From DATAYA01 sp036272815 (GTDB lineage: Bacteria > Pseudomonadota > Alphaproteobacteria > Acetobacterales > Acetobacteraceae), in assembly GCA_036272815.1 (NCBI GenBank), contig DATAYA010000171.1:1-19882 (forward strand): DNA of 19,882 nt, in the 5' to 3' direction. The translations under genes and the position numbers were made by a program. Under the pieces are notes generated by a model. That model saw only the letters and a program-made list of their open reading frames with translations, was not told the origin of the DNA and searched no databases. Positions 6,709 through 14,269 of this stretch are shown here, piece after piece. Every line of letters begins with the position of its first letter. The first letter of the stretch is position 1.

Positions 6709-8502
6709 ATGAGCATGAACGTCAGCGAATTCGTGTGGCATCGCGTCCAGGAGTGGGGGATCAACCGCGTCTACGGCTACCCCGGCGATGGCGTCGGCGG
6801 TCTCGACGTCGCGCTTGAGAGGGCGAAGGACACATTAAAGTACGTTCAGGTGCGGCACGAGGAGATGGCCGCCTTCATGGCGTCGGCACACGCCAAGTTC
6901 ACCGGCGAGGTCGGGCTCTGCTATGCGACCTCCGGCCCTGGCGCGATCCACCTGCTGAACGGGCTTTACGACGCGAAGATGGATCATGTTCCGGTCGTTG
7001 CCATCGTGGGCCAGCAGGCACGGATGTCACTGGGGGCGGATTATCAGCAGGAAGTCGATCTGCAAAACCTGTTCAAGGACGTGGCCGCGGAATACGTCCA
7101 CATGGCGAGCGTGCCGGGCCAGGTGCGCCAACTCATCGACCGGGCGATCCGGATCGCATCCAACAGGCGTTGCGTCACCTGCGTCATCCTGCCGAACGAT
7201 CTGCAGCTCATGCCCTATTCCGACCCGCCGGATGCGCACGGCGCGACCCATACCGGCATAGGTTACGCCGGCCCCGCCGGTCTGCCGAACGATGATCTCC
7301 TGCGCCAGGCCGCCGGCGTCCTCAACGCAGGCAAGAAGGTCGCGATGCTGGTCGGCGCGGGCGCGCTCGGAGCCACCGACGAGGTCATCGCCGTTGCCGA
7401 ACGGTTGCAGGCGGGCGTTGCCAAAGCGCTGCTGGGAAAGGCGGTGCTGCCCGACGACCTGCCCTGGGTGACCGGCTCGCTCGGCCTGCTGGGCACCAAG
7501 CCGAGCTGGGACCTGATGAAGGGCTGCGACACCTTCTTCGTGGTCGGCTCGTCATTCCCGTACAGCGAGTTTCTGCCGAAGCCGGGCGACGCGCGCGGGG
7601 TGCAGATCGACATCAACGGCAAGCTGCTGAGCCTGCGCTACCCGATGGAAGTGAACATGGTGGGCGACAGCGCCGCCACGCTCCGCGCGCTGCTGCCGAT
7701 GCTGGAGCAGAAGCCGGCCGACCATTGGCGCCGCGGCGTCGAGAGCGGCGTCGCCGCGTGGTGGAAGACGCTCGAGGAGCGCGCTATGGCCTCGGCCGAT
7801 CCGATTAACCCGCAGCGCGTCTTCTGGGAGCTGTCGAAGCGGCTGCCGGAGAACTGCATCCTGACCGCGGATAGCGGCTCGGTCGCAAACTGGTATGCGC
7901 GCGACCTCAAGATGCGTCGTGGCATGAAGGCGTCGCTGTCGGGGGGGCTCGCCTCGCTGGGTGCCGCCACGCCCTACGCGATGGCGGCGAAGATGGCGTT
8001 CCCGGATCGCGTCGTGATCGGCTCCATCGGCGACGGCGCATTCCAGATGAACGGCATGAACGTGATGATTACCGTCTCCAAATACTGGCGCGAATGGTCC
8101 AACCCGCGTTTCATCATCATGGTGCTGAACAATCGTGACCTCAACCAGGTGACCTGGGAAGAACGCATCCAGATCGGCGCCGGCAAGACGGAATCGACAC
8201 AGAGCATTCCTGACTTCCCGTATCACAGATACGCGGAGTTGCTGGGCCTGAAGGGGATCTTCGTCGATGATCCGGAGAAGCTCGGCGCCGCATGGGACGA
8301 AGCGTTGGCGGCTGACCGGCCGGTGATTCTGGAATGCTACACCGACCCGAACGTGCCGCCGCTGCCACCGCACATAACCCTGAAAGACGCGCGGAATTTC
8401 ATGACGATGACAGGCAGCGAGCCGGAACTCGGCAGCGTGCTGAAGGAGAGCGCGAAGCAGGTGCTTGCGGGCGTGTTGCCGGGCGGCAAGAGCGAGCATT
8501 GA
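6709..8502 (+). CDS. Thiamine pyrophosphate-dependent enzyme, pyruvate oxidase (PoxB)-like
   Basis: A 597-residue TPP enzyme with three domains in the usual order. The PYR domain (~1-170) includes GYPGDGVGGL and RHEEMAAF, in which Glu51 is the conserved activator of the thiazolium, followed by TSGPGAIHLLNGLYDAK. A central domain spans ~195-335. The PP domain has the TPP/Mg motif GDG (441-443) and NN (474-475); the spacing is ~30 residues, slightly longer than usual. It most resembles pyruvate oxidase/acetolactate-synthase-type proteins that decarboxylate 2-oxo acids. The amphipathic lipid-binding tail of E. coli PoxB is not evident. The start is ATG 6709 (or 6715), because homology begins at NVSEFVWHRVQEWG; no strong Shine-Dalgarno is visible. 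It is the first gene of the run behind the EcfG-type promoter. The exact substrate is unknown; acetolactate synthase is a less likely alternative. Confidence 0.85.
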   Translation: MSMNVSEFVWHRVQEWGINRVYGYPGDGVGGLDVALERAKDTLKYVQVRHEEMAAFMASAHAKFTGEVGLCYATSGPGAIHLLNGLYDAKMDHVPVVAIVGQQARMSLGADYQQEVDLQNLFKDVAAEYVHMASVPGQVRQLIDRAIRIASNRRCVTCVILPNDLQLMPYSDPPDAHGATHTGIGYAGPAGLPNDDLLRQAAGVLNAGKKVAMLVGAGALGATDEVIAVAERLQAGVAKALLGKAVLPDDLPWVTGSLGLLGTKPSWDLMKGCDTFFVVGSSFPYSEFLPKPGDARGVQIDINGKLLSLRYPMEVNMVGDSAATLRALLPMLEQKPADHWRRGVESGVAAWWKTLEERAMASADPINPQRVFWELSKRLPENCILTADSGSVANWYARDLKMRRGMKASLSGGLASLGAATPYAMAAKMAFPDRVVIGSIGDGAFQMNGMNVMITVSKYWREWSNPRFIIMVLNNRDLNQVTWEERIQIGAGKTESTQSIPDFPYHRYAELLGLKGIFVDDPEKLGAAWDEALAADRPVILECYTDPNVPPLPPHITLKDARNFMTMTGSEPELGSVLKESAKQVLAGVLPGGKSEH

Positions 8503-8531
8503 AGCGGGCCGCAGGCGGCTGGCATGGGCGC

Positions 8532-9497
8532 GTGTCGAACCGCGCCCCGGTCAGCTCCGTTGCAACATCGGGTGGCGTGCTCCTCGGCCTGGCAGCCTTG
8601 CTGCGGAAGCGGCCGACGCAGCGCCGGGAGGCTGCCCGGGCGCCGGCGCCGCATGGGCCCCATCGTATCGACCCGGGCGCTGCTGTCCGCTCCGCGCGGC
8701 AGATGAACCGGGCCGCCGGGATGATGGCGGCCTCGGTGCTCGCGGACAGCGCAATCGAGCATTATCGCGGCTCGTTCCACAACAAGGCGATGGTGGCGCC
8801 GCTGGTGACGGCGGCGCTGTCGCTCGCGGTCAGCGCGCATGGCAATGCCGACCATCGGCCGGCGGCGCATCGCGTTCGAGACAGCGTCTATGCGGCGGCC
8901 GCGCTGACCGGCGTGGTGGGCACATGCTTTCACCTGTACAACGTCGGCAAGAGGCCGGGCGGCTTCTCCTGGCAGAACCTGTTCTACTCGGCACCGATCG
9001 GAGCGCCGGTGGCGCTCGTCCTCTCCGGCGCCAACGGCTTCCTGGCAGAGCGCGTGCGCGATACCACGCCCGGCCGGGCGCCGATGATCGCGGGGGTCTC
9101 GGCCGGGCGGGCGGTGGCGGCCGCGACTGGTGTCGGCTTGCTGGGGACGGTGGGCGAGGTGGGGCTGCTGCACTTCCGCGGGGCCTATCACGACCCGTTC
9201 ATGTTCCTGCCGGTCACGATCCCGCCGCTCACCGCAGCCCTGATCGGCACCGCCGCCTTCGCCCGCTCGCTCCCGCCGCGACGGATCACACGGTTCTGGC
9301 TGCGGCTGACCGCGGTGCTGGGCTTCGCCGGCGTCGGTTTCCACGTCTTCGGCATCGCCCGCAACATGGGCGGCTGGCGCAACTGGAGCCAGAACGTGCT
9401 GAACGGGCCGCCCATCCCCGCGCCGCCGAGCTTCACCGGCCTGGCGCTGGCCGGCCTCGCGGCACTCGGGCTGATGGAGGACCATCCGGATGACTGA
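8532..9497 (+). CDS. Internally duplicated, histidine-containing polytopic membrane protein
   Basis: About 321 residues with roughly six to eight hydrophobic segments; no family is recognised. The start is uncertain. GTG 8532 is used here, while a TTG at 8499 would overlap the stop of the TPP gene. The protein is a tandem duplication. HYRGSFHNKAMVAPLVTAAL (77-96) matches HFRGAYHDPFMFLPVTIPPL (214-233). FHLYNVGKRPGGFSWQNL (133-150) matches FHVFGIARNMGGWRNWSQNV (270-289), and both are followed by a P-I-x-A-P element. The repeat keeps three histidines per half, 77/83/134 and 214/220/271, at the ends of hydrophobic stretches, so they could bind heme or another metal. The gene overlaps the dehydrogenase small-subunit gene by 8 bp. 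I infer a membrane anchor and electron acceptor for the GMC enzyme. The duplication is directly visible; the redox role is speculation. Confidence 0.72.
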   Translation: MSNRAPVSSVATSGGVLLGLAALLRKRPTQRREAARAPAPHGPHRIDPGAAVRSARQMNRAAGMMAASVLADSAIEHYRGSFHNKAMVAPLVTAALSLAVSAHGNADHRPAAHRVRDSVYAAAALTGVVGTCFHLYNVGKRPGGFSWQNLFYSAPIGAPVALVLSGANGFLAERVRDTTPGRAPMIAGVSAGRAVAAATGVGLLGTVGEVGLLHFRGAYHDPFMFLPVTIPPLTAALIGTAAFARSLPPRRITRFWLRLTAVLGFAGVGFHVFGIARNMGGWRNWSQNVLNGPPIPAPPSFTGLALAGLAALGLMEDHPDD

Positions 9498-10131
9498 GCG
9501 CTATCCCGGATACGACGTGCTGTCCAAGCGCTGGACGGAATCGTGGAACCGGAAGACCCGGGAGGTCATAGACCGCCGCCTCGCGATCCCGCGCGAGCCA
9601 CGCTTCTTCAACGCCGCCGAATGGCAGATCCTGACCGCGGTGTGCGCGCGGATCATGCCGCAGCCGGCGGACCGGGCGCCGGTGCCGCTGCCGGCCTTCG
9701 TCGACCAGAAGATCAGCGAGAACATCCTGGATGGCTATCGCTACGTGCAATTGCCGGAGCAGGGCGCGGCATGGCGGCGCGGGCTCGCCGCGCTCGATCA
9801 GGCCGCCATCGAGGCGCATGGCGGCCGTTTCCACGAGCTGACGGCGGAGCAGCAGGACGCGTTGCTGACGCGCATGCAGCACGGCGCGCTGACCAACGAC
9901 GCCTGGGGCGGGATGCCGTGCAAGATGTTCTTCGAGCATCGGGTCATCCCCGACATTACCCACGCCTATTACGCCCACCCTGTCGCCTGGAACGAGATCG
10001 GCTTCGGCGGGCCGGCCAGTCCGCGCGGTTACGTCCGGATGAAGCTCGACCGCCGTGATCCGTGGGAGCCGGTGGAGGCCAAGCCCGGCGACGAGGCGCG
10101 AGCGCTCCGCGAGAACCGGCGTGTCCGCTGA
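9490..10131 (+). CDS. Gluconate 2-dehydrogenase subunit 3-like protein (small subunit of a GMC dehydrogenase)
   Basis: A 213-residue protein of the Gluconate_2-dh3 type. ATG 9490 has GGAGGA 8 nt upstream, inside the end of the preceding gene. Recognisable elements are FFNAAEWQILTAVCARIMPQ (~38-57), VDQKISENILDGYR, and a C-terminal block with DAWGGMPCKMFFEHRVIPDITHAYYAHP and EIGFGGPASPRGYVRM. In known enzymes this subunit chaperones the flavoprotein subunit and carries it through the Tat pathway. Here the N-terminus (MTERYPGYDVLSKRWTESWN) lacks a twin-arginine signal and any hydrophobic stretch, so the complex probably stays on the cytoplasmic side. The GMC gene starts 11 bp before this gene stops. 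The pairing with a GMC flavoprotein is characteristic and makes the assignment reliable. Confidence 0.85.
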   Translation: MTERYPGYDVLSKRWTESWNRKTREVIDRRLAIPREPRFFNAAEWQILTAVCARIMPQPADRAPVPLPAFVDQKISENILDGYRYVQLPEQGAAWRRGLAALDQAAIEAHGGRFHELTAEQQDALLTRMQHGALTNDAWGGMPCKMFFEHRVIPDITHAYYAHPVAWNEIGFGGPASPRGYVRMKLDRRDPWEPVEAKPGDEARALRENRRVR

Positions 10132-11764
10132 CCCGTTCGCGGCTCCGCGGGCCGCCAACGGCCGCGCGCCCGACGTGCTCAAGCCCGGCGCCTGGGTGCC
10201 GATGCGGCAGTTCGACGAAAACGAGACCGTTGATTTCGTCGTCGTCGGCACGGGTGCGGGCGGCGCGCCGCTGATCGCGGGTCTGGCAGAGGGAGGCTTC
10301 TCGGTCGTCGGATTCGACGCCGGCCCCTACTTCCGGCCGCTGGAGGATTTCGCCTCCGATGAGCGCGAGCAGAGTAAGCTCTATTGGACCGACCAGCGAG
10401 TGGTGGACGGCGCCAACCCGATCACGATGGGCGGCAAGAACAGCGGAAAGGCGGTCGGTGGCAGCACGGTGCATTTCGCGATGGTGTCGCTGCGCTTCCG
10501 GCCCGAGTGGTTCAAGTCGCGCAGCGCGCTCGGCTACGGTGCCGACTGGCCGCTCGATTGGCGGGAGATGTGGGAGTACTACACCAGGGCGGAGCGCACG
10601 CTCTGCATCTCCGGGCCGGTGCGCTATCCTTGGGGGCCAAAGCGGCCCGCCTATCCCTATCGCGCGCATGAGCTGAACGGCGCGGCCGAGCTGCTGGCCC
10701 TCGGCGCGGAGGCGATGGGCCTGAAATGGACGCCGACACCGCTGGCGACGGTGTCCGCGCCGCGCGGTCGCTCGCCGCCCTGCGTCTATCGCGGGTTCTG
10801 CCGCTTCGGCTGCTCCACCAACGCCAAGCAGAGCCAGCTCGTGACATCGATCCCGCGCGCGCTGCGGGCCGGGGCGGAAATCCGCGACCTCGCGATGATC
10901 GGCCGGATCGAGATGGGCCCGGACGGGCGCGCGACCGGCGTGCATTACCATCGGGAGGGCCGGTGGCGGTTCCAGAAGGCGCGCCACGTTGTCGTCGCCG
11001 GCTACGCCATCGAAACACCGCGGCTGTTGCTCGCCTCTGCGACCGACCGGCATCCGGACGGGCTCGCGAATAGCTCCGGCCTGGTCGGCAAGAACCTGAT
11101 GACGCAATCCAATCAGGCGGTGTTCGGCACGATGGCGCAGGAGGTGCGCTGGAACAAGGGCCCGCCCTCGCTGTCGATCACGGAGCACTGGAACTACGAC
11201 GACCGCAAGGATTTCGCTGGCGGCTACTGCTGGATGGCCCAAGGGCCGCTGCCGGTCGAATGGGCGACAATTCAGACCACGTCCCGCGGTCTGTGGGGTC
11301 AGGCGCTGCGCGATGCGATGGCGAAATACAACCACCAGGTCGGGCTCAAGATGGTGGGCGAGATGCTGCCCGACGAGCGCAACCGGGTCACGCTCGCCGA
11401 TGACCGCGACCAGTATGGCCTGCGCGTGGCGCGCGTGACGTATAGCTGGAGCGACAACGACAAGGCGTTGATCCAGCATGCGCTCGGCCAGATGCAGACC
11501 AGCCTGGAGGCGGTGGGGGCCACGGACATATTCCGCCAGGAGGACGACACCAACCATCTCGCCGGCACCGCGCGGATGGGCGACGATCCCGCAAGCAGCG
11601 TGGTGAACGCCGATTGCCGGAGCTGGGACATTCCTAATCTGTGGGTATGCGACGGCTCGGTGTTCCCGACCACCGGCGGCGTCAATCCGTCACTCACCAT
11701 CACCAGCATCGCGATGCGCACGGCGGATCGTATCCGGGCGCTGGCCGCGCGCGGGGAACTCTGA
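10121..11764 (+). CDS. GMC-family FAD-dependent oxidoreductase (gluconate/sugar dehydrogenase large-subunit type)
   Basis: A 547-residue flavoprotein starting at GTG 10121, inside the end of the small-subunit gene. The FAD-binding fold shows VDFVVVGTGAGGAP (37-50), then FDAG at 65-68 and GGKNSGKAVGGSTVHF (104-119). The C-terminal catalytic region has His479 (TNHLAGTARMGDDP) and Asn522 (GGVNPSLTITSIAMRTADRI), the His/Asn pair of GMC enzymes. Residues 221-231 carry three cysteines (C-x5-C-x3-C, CVYRGFCRFGC). Comparable cysteine clusters bind a 3Fe-4S centre in bacterial FAD-dependent glucose-type dehydrogenases. The enzyme should oxidise a primary alcohol or sugar hydroxyl and pass electrons through the Fe-S centre to a membrane acceptor. 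No cytochrome c subunit gene is present. The family is certain; the substrate is unknown. Confidence 0.9.
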   Translation: MSADPFAAPRAANGRAPDVLKPGAWVPMRQFDENETVDFVVVGTGAGGAPLIAGLAEGGFSVVGFDAGPYFRPLEDFASDEREQSKLYWTDQRVVDGANPITMGGKNSGKAVGGSTVHFAMVSLRFRPEWFKSRSALGYGADWPLDWREMWEYYTRAERTLCISGPVRYPWGPKRPAYPYRAHELNGAAELLALGAEAMGLKWTPTPLATVSAPRGRSPPCVYRGFCRFGCSTNAKQSQLVTSIPRALRAGAEIRDLAMIGRIEMGPDGRATGVHYHREGRWRFQKARHVVVAGYAIETPRLLLASATDRHPDGLANSSGLVGKNLMTQSNQAVFGTMAQEVRWNKGPPSLSITEHWNYDDRKDFAGGYCWMAQGPLPVEWATIQTTSRGLWGQALRDAMAKYNHQVGLKMVGEMLPDERNRVTLADDRDQYGLRVARVTYSWSDNDKALIQHALGQMQTSLEAVGATDIFRQEDDTNHLAGTARMGDDPASSVVNADCRSWDIPNLWVCDGSVFPTTGGVNPSLTITSIAMRTADRIRALAARGEL

Positions 11765-11786
11765 TCCCACAACGAAAGGTCGCCCC

Positions 11787-12779
11787 ATGTCCAAGATCGT
11801 CGTCGTCACCGGCGCGGGAGCCGGGGTCGGGCGCGCCACGGCGGAGGAATTTGCCCGGCAGGGCTACGACGTGGCGTTGCTCGCGCGCGACCACGATCGG
11901 CTCGCGCGGGTGGCGGCCGAATTGCGCGGCCATGGCGTGCGCGCGCTGCCGATCTCCACCGACGTCGCCGACGCCGATGCCGTCGAGGCGGCCACGTCCA
12001 AGGTGGAGGACGAACTCGGCCCGATCGACGTCTGGGTCAACGTTGCGATGGCAACCGTATTCGCGCCGGTGAGCCAGCTGACCGCCGCCGAGTTCGAGCG
12101 CGGCACCCGCGTCACCTATCTCGGCCAGGTGCACGGGACGATGGCGGCGCTCAGGCGGATGCGCGTGCGCAATCGCGGCACCATCGTCAATGTCGGATCG
12201 GCGCTCGGTTATCGCTCGGTGCCGCTGCAATCGGTCTATTGCGGCGCCAAGTTCGCGATCCGCGGGTTCACGGACGCGCTCCGCTCGGAGATCATCCATG
12301 ACAAGCTCAACGTCCACCTGACGATGGTAGACCTGCCGGCGGTCAACACGCCGCAGTTCGACTGGGCGCTGAACAAGATGGGGAAAAAGGCGAAGCCGGT
12401 CGCGCCCATCTTCCAGCCGGAGGTCCCCGCACGGGCGATCTTCTTCGCTGCAACCCACCGCCGCCGGCAGGTCTGGGTTGGTTTTCCGACCGTCAGGGCG
12501 ATCCTCGCCAACCGCATTGCGCCCGGACTGATCGACCGCTATCTGGCAAAGGCCGGCTACGACGGCCAGCTCACCGACCAGTCGCTCGGGCCGAACCCGC
12601 CGGCAAATCTTTTCAACGCTGTCCCTGGGAATTACGGTGCGCATGGCCGGTTCGACAGTTGCTCGCGGAACTGGAGCTGGGAGATGTTCACCGACCGGCA
12701 CCGCGCGGCGTTCTGGACAGCCGCCGGGATCGGGCTCGTCGCAATCGTCCATCAAATCGCCAGGCGCCTCGATATCTAG
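11787..12779 (+). CDS. SDR-family oxidoreductase with extended C-terminus and terminal membrane segment
   Basis: A 330-residue short-chain dehydrogenase. ATG 11787 has AAGG 7 nt upstream. The cofactor loop TGAGAGVG is at 8-15. The catalytic residues are Ser138 (NVGSALGYRS) and Tyr151-x3-Lys155 (YCGAK). The structural NNAG motif is altered to Asn85-Val-Ala-Met. After the core (~240 residues) there is an extension with GYDGQLTDQ and GAHGRFD, typical of a larger SDR subgroup. A hydrophobic segment at ~309-323 (FWTAAGIGLVAIVHQ) could anchor the enzyme in the membrane. Arg34 after the second strand (LLARD) suggests NADP(H) preference. It lies 22 bp after the GMC gene, so it is presumably co-transcribed. 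It could act on the aldehyde or ketone product of the GMC enzyme, but the substrate is not evident. Confidence 0.85.
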   Translation: MSKIVVVTGAGAGVGRATAEEFARQGYDVALLARDHDRLARVAAELRGHGVRALPISTDVADADAVEAATSKVEDELGPIDVWVNVAMATVFAPVSQLTAAEFERGTRVTYLGQVHGTMAALRRMRVRNRGTIVNVGSALGYRSVPLQSVYCGAKFAIRGFTDALRSEIIHDKLNVHLTMVDLPAVNTPQFDWALNKMGKKAKPVAPIFQPEVPARAIFFAATHRRRQVWVGFPTVRAILANRIAPGLIDRYLAKAGYDGQLTDQSLGPNPPANLFNAVPGNYGAHGRFDSCSRNWSWEMFTDRHRAAFWTAAGIGLVAIVHQIARRLDI

Positions 12780-12811
12780 CTGAGTGCCGCCGGTGGAGAG
12801 GGAGGTTCGTC

Positions 12812-13144
12812 ATGCTGACACGGGTGGCCGTTTTCGAGGGCGCGATCACCGATGGCGAGGAGGACGCATTCTTTGCGGCCGTCGCCAACAGACTTGAGCC
12901 GATCTGGCGCTCGTTCCCTCATGTCCAGGACGTGCGCGTCCTGCGGACCCGGACGGCCGACCCGGGTGCGATCCCAATCGTCATGGTGCTGGAGATGGAT
13001 TTCGCCGACATGCAGGCGGTCGAGGCGTCGCTCGGGTCCGACGTCAAGACGCGGGCCCATGCGGCGACGCTCGAAGTTCTGAGGCCTTTCAGCGGCCGGT
13101 TCTTCCACTTCATCACCGAAAGCCGATCCCTCGGTCATGGCTGA
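12812..13144 (+). CDS. Small EthD-like dimeric alpha/beta-barrel protein
   Basis: A 110-residue protein. ATG 12812 has an excellent ribosome site (GGGAGG, 6 nt upstream), so the longer upstream open frame is not used. The pattern MLTRVAVFEGAI, ANRLEPIWRSFPHVQDVRVLR, IPIVMVLEMDFADMQAVEASLGSD and ending RPFSGRFFHF fits a ferredoxin-like dimeric alpha/beta barrel of the EthD/ABM kind: strand, helix, strand, strand, helix, strand. There are no cysteines or obvious catalytic residues. EthD-type proteins accompany oxidation systems in several bacteria without a settled role. It sits 32 bp after the SDR gene. The fold assignment is by pattern only. Confidence 0.65.
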   Translation: MLTRVAVFEGAITDGEEDAFFAAVANRLEPIWRSFPHVQDVRVLRTRTADPGAIPIVMVLEMDFADMQAVEASLGSDVKTRAHAATLEVLRPFSGRFFHFITESRSLGHG

Positions 13145-13186
13145 CGCGGTCCGCCGCCGCGGCTGCGCCGATCGGAAAGACCGCGA

Positions 13187-13660
13187 ATGACCGCATCCAA
13201 CGTCGTCATCCTCGTCGTCCGCTATGGGCTCGTCGTGCTGTTCTTTCCCGCCAGCGCGCTTGACAAGATCTTCAACTTCAAAGGCGCCGTCGGCCAGGCC
13301 TCGGAGGTGTTCACGTCCCACCGCGTCGCCGAATTGCTGATCTTCATCGGTATCTTCGTGGAGTTGGTGATGCCGCTCGGCATTCTCTCAGGGGTTGCCG
13401 ACCGCCTGGCCTCCCTCGTCATGGCCGGCTACTGCGCCGTGACCGCGATCCTGTTCAAGCGCTTCTGGGAGCCGGGCGATTTCTGGCAGGCCGGGCCGAG
13501 TCACGCTCGCGACCTGTTCTGGGACTTCCTGAAAAATTTCTCGCTTGCGTCCGGATTTCTGCTGATTACGGTCGGCCTCGACGGGCACGCCTGGCGCAGC
13601 TTCGTGGCCGACCCGCTGGCGTCCTCGCACCCCTATGCGGCGGTCGCGGCGCCGCGCTGA
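13187..13660 (+). CDS. DoxX-family membrane protein
   Basis: A 157-residue integral membrane protein with about four hydrophobic segments: ~5-24 (VVILVVRYGLVVLFFPASAL), ~48-67 (AELLIFIGIFVELVMPLGIL), ~71-90 and ~115-130. The order and the FVELVMPLGILSGVADRLASLVMAGYCAVTAI region fit the DoxX/DoxD-like family. ATG 13187 has GGAAAGA about 7 nt upstream. The segment FKRFWEPGDFWQAGPSHARDLFWDFLKNFSLASGFLL is a soluble turn followed by the last helix. DoxX proteins are linked to quinone-coupled redox systems and to oxidative-stress complexes in other bacteria, but a universal function is not known. It is in the same run as the GMC dehydrogenase genes, 42 bp after the EthD-like gene and 12 bp before the cupin gene, which supports a membrane-redox theme. 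Confidence 0.8.
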   Translation: MTASNVVILVVRYGLVVLFFPASALDKIFNFKGAVGQASEVFTSHRVAELLIFIGIFVELVMPLGILSGVADRLASLVMAGYCAVTAILFKRFWEPGDFWQAGPSHARDLFWDFLKNFSLASGFLLITVGLDGHAWRSFVADPLASSHPYAAVAAPR

Positions 13661-13672
13661 CGGAGGAACGAC

Positions 13673-14182
13673 ATGCCAACCCCGTTCCCGCTTGCGGCGG
13701 CCGGCGGCATGGAGAGTGCTGGCGGCCGGGCCGACGAAAAATCGGGTCCGAAGCCTTCGATCCCCTATTGGCATCTCTGGGTGGACGACAAGGGCGTCAG
13801 CCACCAGAGCCAATGCGCGCTACGCCATTTCGAGCTGAAAAGCGTGGGCGGTGCCGCGGTGCAATGGAACGACAAGCAGGACGAGACGTCTGCGACGGTC
13901 GTGTTCACGGTGCAGCCCGTCGGGTGGGTCGGCGACTGGCACGAAAACCCGGCGCCGCAATGGATCGTCGTGCTCTCCGGCCGGTGGTGGATCGAGAGCA
14001 TGGACGGCACGCGCATCGAGCAGGGGCCGGGCGAATTTTCGTTCGGCGAGGACCAGAACTGCATCGAGAGTGCGGACCACCGGAAGGGGCACAGATCTGG
14101 CACGATCGGCGAGGAGCCGGCTGTGCTGATGACGGTGCAGTTGCACGTCGATCCGCGGCGCGAGCCTTGCCACATCGGGTAG
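13673..14182 (+). CDS. Cupin-fold protein with degenerate metal site
   Basis: A 169-residue protein, last of the plus-strand run. ATG 13673 has GGAGGA 5 nt upstream. The beta-rich middle resembles a single-domain cupin: GDWHENPAPQWIVVLSGRWWIES (~88-109) corresponds to cupin motif 1 with His90 retained and Gln96 where a ligand is usual. GPGEFSFGEDQN (~118-129) and ADHRKGHRSG (~134-143, His136 and His140) correspond to motif 2. Only part of the usual three-His/one-Glu metal site is clear, so it may bind a metal weakly or serve as a sensor or small-molecule binder. No signal peptide is visible. Placement at the end of the dehydrogenase run suggests a role in the same process. The specific function is unknown. 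Confidence 0.7.
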   Translation: MPTPFPLAAAGGMESAGGRADEKSGPKPSIPYWHLWVDDKGVSHQSQCALRHFELKSVGGAAVQWNDKQDETSATVVFTVQPVGWVGDWHENPAPQWIVVLSGRWWIESMDGTRIEQGPGEFSFGEDQNCIESADHRKGHRSGTIGEEPAVLMTVQLHVDPRREPCHIG

Positions 14183-14269
14183 ACCGAGGGGCGATAACGA
14201 CCGTACCTCGCTGATCGGACAGGCCGAAATACGAGCCGGCAATGAAGGGGCTGACGAGCGAGCGATTCC

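Noticed and set aside
9956..11557. Long minus-strand open frame opposite the GMC gene
   Set aside because: The plus strand encodes complete FAD-binding and catalytic motifs; the antisense translation shows no family signature.
13667..13693. GGAAC...CGTT near the cupin start
   Set aside because: The spacing is only about 13 bases, too short for the EcfG consensus, and GGAAC is part of the ribosome binding site.
14183..14269. Terminator between the convergent cupin and hydrolase genes
   Set aside because: Only a CGAGG/CCTCG pair with a 16-base loop is visible, too weak to call.
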